DNA of 64,000 bases from Hemibagrus wyckioides. Its lineage: Eukaryota > Chordata > Actinopteri > Siluriformes > Bagridae. The stretch's first letter is position 1. Each line of letters starts with the position of its first letter. A program made the translations under genes and the position numbers. This document shows positions 61,379-64,000 of the stretch, piece after piece. Below the pieces are notes generated by a model. The model was given only the letters and a program-made list of their open reading frames with translations. It was not told the origin of the DNA and made no database searches. The stretch covers positions 27,105,280-27,169,279 of the forward strand of contig NC_080710.1 of assembly GCF_019097595.1 (NCBI RefSeq). The letters run 5' to 3'.

Positions 61379-63372
61379 ACAGTGCTGGGGCTGAACTACC
61401 AGCAACTCAAACCATTCTCCACTGACTCAGTCTCAGTGTCAAATATGGTGGCAGGTGGGCTCTGGAACTGCCAGTCTGCGATCCAAAAAGCATCTTCATC
61501 TCAGCTTTAGCATCCCTATCACTCTTCCCACCTCCTGGCACTGACTGAGACCTGGATCACTCCAGCCAATTCTGTGGCCATGGCTGCTTTCTCTCACACT
61601 CCATGAGAAACTGGCACAGATGCTTGCACAGGCTTGCTTGTGTCCCAGAAATGGCGCTTCACATATTTTTTACCCTCTTATGTCCTCATTTGAATCTCAT
61701 GGTGTTACAGTTACCTCTTCCATTACTTTTCTAATTGTTTTTCCTATTCATCACCTGCACCCTAGAAAACATCATAGAAAAGCTGGCCTGTTATCGTTTT
61801 GTTTCTTCACCCTCTTCTGGTTTCTCCTTCTCTTTTGACCTGACCAAGGTTGCACAAGGGAGGAAATGTTCTGGAACTAGTCTTTAGCTGACCTTCCCAA
61901 CTCTAGATATCAACATAACACTGCTCCATATTTCTTTTAGTCTCCCTGCCAGTCAATGTCTCCCCATATCCTTTCTCCACTTGCTTTTACCAATACTTCC
62001 TCTAGTTTCCAGAATCTTAAATCAAGCTCCTGGTTCAAGCTCAGCAGCACCATGCTGTTAATGTTGGGCCCCCAACCCTCTCTGCTCCAGGGGCACTGTA
62101 TCATGCCTGATCCTGCATGCTGATTCCAGCTTCTTAACAAGCTGGGATATAAAAAAATGTTTTTACCATGCTGTAATGCATGTGTGACAAATAAAGACTT
62201 GTTCTTCTTTTCTTTTTTTTTCTATCAATCCTCTGATATCCACAATATGATTCCATTTCCTCCCCACGACTTGAAACAGTCACCAATCCATTCCTTTTTT
62301 CACGTTTTTTTGTCCACTTGCCTTCTCTTCCCTACCATTTTTCAGAGAGAAAGAATCTTCTTGTCTTGATCCTTGGCTGTTGGATGTGCTCTGCAGCAAT
62401 TGTAGAGAATTAAGGGAAGCTAAGAGAAAGTGTGGGGGGGGTCTCAACTTGCTGTTTTTCTCCTTTCCTATCTCTCTATTTAGGTTGAAGACATGCCTTC
62501 AATTCAGAACCTAAATTACCCATAACATATGCTGATGACACTCATGGAGGATGAACTCATCCTCAGCTTTCCAGCCTCAAACATTTACTTTTCAGCTCAT
62601 ATCTCAGAATGACCGCTAGACTTCTTATCATAGATGGCAGCTCATTACCTGAAACTAAATCCCAGCAACACTGAGCTGCTGAAAAATCCCCTGTGATGCA
62701 TCCCCATGCCACGATATTGTGATTTCTCTGGAGAGGTCTCAGAAATCACACCACCTGGCAATGCACACAACCATGTTTCAGTTCCTTCTGCAGGTTTAGG
62801 AAGATCTTACCATTTTTCTTCCCAGAGGCCGCTAAGGTGCTGGTTCAGTACATTGTCACGTCGACAATTGGACTTCTGTGACTTGCTCCTGTTGTGTCTT
62901 CCCCTGTGTACCATCAGACCCCCTGTAAATGATCCAGAATTCAGCTGCACAACTTATTTTTTCAATTTTATTGTTTTCAAAGTTCTCCCACATTGCCCCA
63001 TTGCGGGATTCCCACAAGATTTAACACACAGATGCTTGCCTACAAAGCCAAATATGGGCCAGCCTCCACCTCTACCCAGAGGAACTTATCAAACCCCACA
63101 CTGTGCTCTGCTCCCACTAGCATAACTCAACATGACCCATCATCCCTCACTGTACAAGACAGACTAAAGAGCTGAGTCACTGGCTTTCTTCAAGACTGAA
63201 GACCCGCCTCTTTACCAAGCACTCAGCAACTCAGCAATAAATCCAGGAGAAGGAAGAAAGAAGTAAATATCATGTACTCTGACCTATTTGTAGCAGCATG
63301 TGGATAAAAGCAGTTCTGTAAGTTGAGATAAGGTCATCTGCTAATTGCTGTATTAACATAAATGTAAATGTT
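61379..63372 (+). mobile_element. L2/CR1-like LINE, 5'-truncated and decayed
   Basis: Reading left to right in shifting frames: WNCQSAIQKA at about 61461-61495 and LALTETWITP at 61538-61564 (endonuclease start and its catalytic Glu region); a degraded EN segment to about 61960 (NITLLHISFSLPASQ); the reverse transcriptase catalytic motif YADDT at 62528-62542; KLNPSNTELL near 62655; and the C-terminal MLAYKAKYGPAST near 63033, VQDRLKS and LQD at 63150-63200. It ends with GTGGATAAAAGCAGTTCTG and AAATGTAAATG, the type of 3' tail shared with local SINEs. ORF1 and the region between EN and RT (about 62150-62460) are missing or scrambled; stops abound. Confidence 0.82.
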
Positions 63373-64000
63373 TAGAATCTATTTTGAACCTGCTGAGATG
63401 GTTAATTGTACTTCAAGCAATTAACTCATACAGTATTGAGTTTTTAAGTACTATCTGACAGATTTGCAGTCTGTAAGTTGCTGTGCTGGTTTGTAGTTTC
63501 TTGTAATAAGGAAAAAAATCATTTGGTTTGGCATTTGCATGGATCGTCCACTTAATAACGTGCATTCTGACAATACTTTATAGCCAGAGCTGTTCAAAAC
63601 AGGAGCTATCTCTAACCATCATCTTAAATTCTGCTCTTTCAACAGGGGTAGCCATTAACAGATAGAACATGTGCAAACCTAATTTACACTTGTTTCTCTC
63701 TAACTTTTCTGCTTGTAACATCATTTGTGCTGTTATTCTTCATAAATCACTGACGACCCACTTACTAATTACATGTACAATTTATTACTCATTTATTATT
63801 TCTTTTGGGATCTTGGTGAATCACTTTTCTCATTATATAATAGAGATTAATTACTCGTCATTTTATATGTTACTGGCACCCCAGCGTTCATATACATACA
63901 CACTGTAGTTACGGTATACACTAGGGTGCCATTTTTGCATTTACTGACCAAATAGCTAATAACATGGAACCTTAGTGGATGCTGTAAGCCAGGGCTGACG
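63373..64000. other. intronic or flanking DNA, no gene seen
   Basis: AT-rich sequence without recognised gene or repeat. Confidence 0.4.

Overview
This window reads as intronic and flanking DNA of a teleost fish. It is AT-rich, has very little coding sequence and no prokaryotic gene organisation, and is dense in microsatellites. The interspersed repeats are of fish type: Tc1/mariner-like transposons, tRNA-derived SINEs of the DANA/mermaid type and of a second family, L2/CR1-like LINE relics, and a solo LTR. The SINE spectrum suggests an otophysan such as a catfish or characin, but that is inference.

Only one gene can be supported: ralyl (RALY RNA-binding protein-like, hnRNP C family) on the minus strand. 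Its start-codon exon (44195-44468) carries the initiator ATG and nearly the whole RRM, ending in a clean splice donor. A second, candidate exon of 63 nt lies upstream in the transcript (48551-48613) and reads in frame into it. If both are right, everything below 44194 is a first coding intron of more than 44 kb, 44469-48550 is a 4 kb intron, and DNA above 48613 is further 5' intron or flank. I could not find later ralyl exons, which fits the very large introns known for this gene.

Layout. 1-5.1 kb: unremarkable intron with an (AT)n tract. 5.1-5.4 kb: Tc1-type transposase relic. 8.9-10.7 kb: repeat cluster in which two oppositely oriented Tc1-like fragments flank a SINE and an (ATT)n tract. 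11.3-11.7 kb: degenerate telomere-like repeats. 13.4-18.4 kb: minus-strand LINE pieces with a 396-bp solo LTR between them. 19.3-27.5 kb: SINEs, a Tigger-like terminus and a Tc1-derived MITE. 27.6-28.6 kb: a diverged local duplication. 30.7-36.5 kb: SINEs and long dinucleotide tracts. 37.1-40.7 kb: a Tc1-like element whose interior has expanded into about 125 copies of a 24-bp unit, the most striking structure here. 44.2-48.6 kb: ralyl exons. 49.9 kb: twin hairpins. 52.1-54.0 kb: a Tc1-like element with a nested SINE between two copies of a diverged repeat. 61.4-63.4 kb: a plus-strand LINE with endonuclease and reverse transcriptase remnants.

Most open reading frames in the window are chance frames in intronic or repeat DNA and are not annotated as genes. 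No computation or database search was run; family names come from recognition of motifs.
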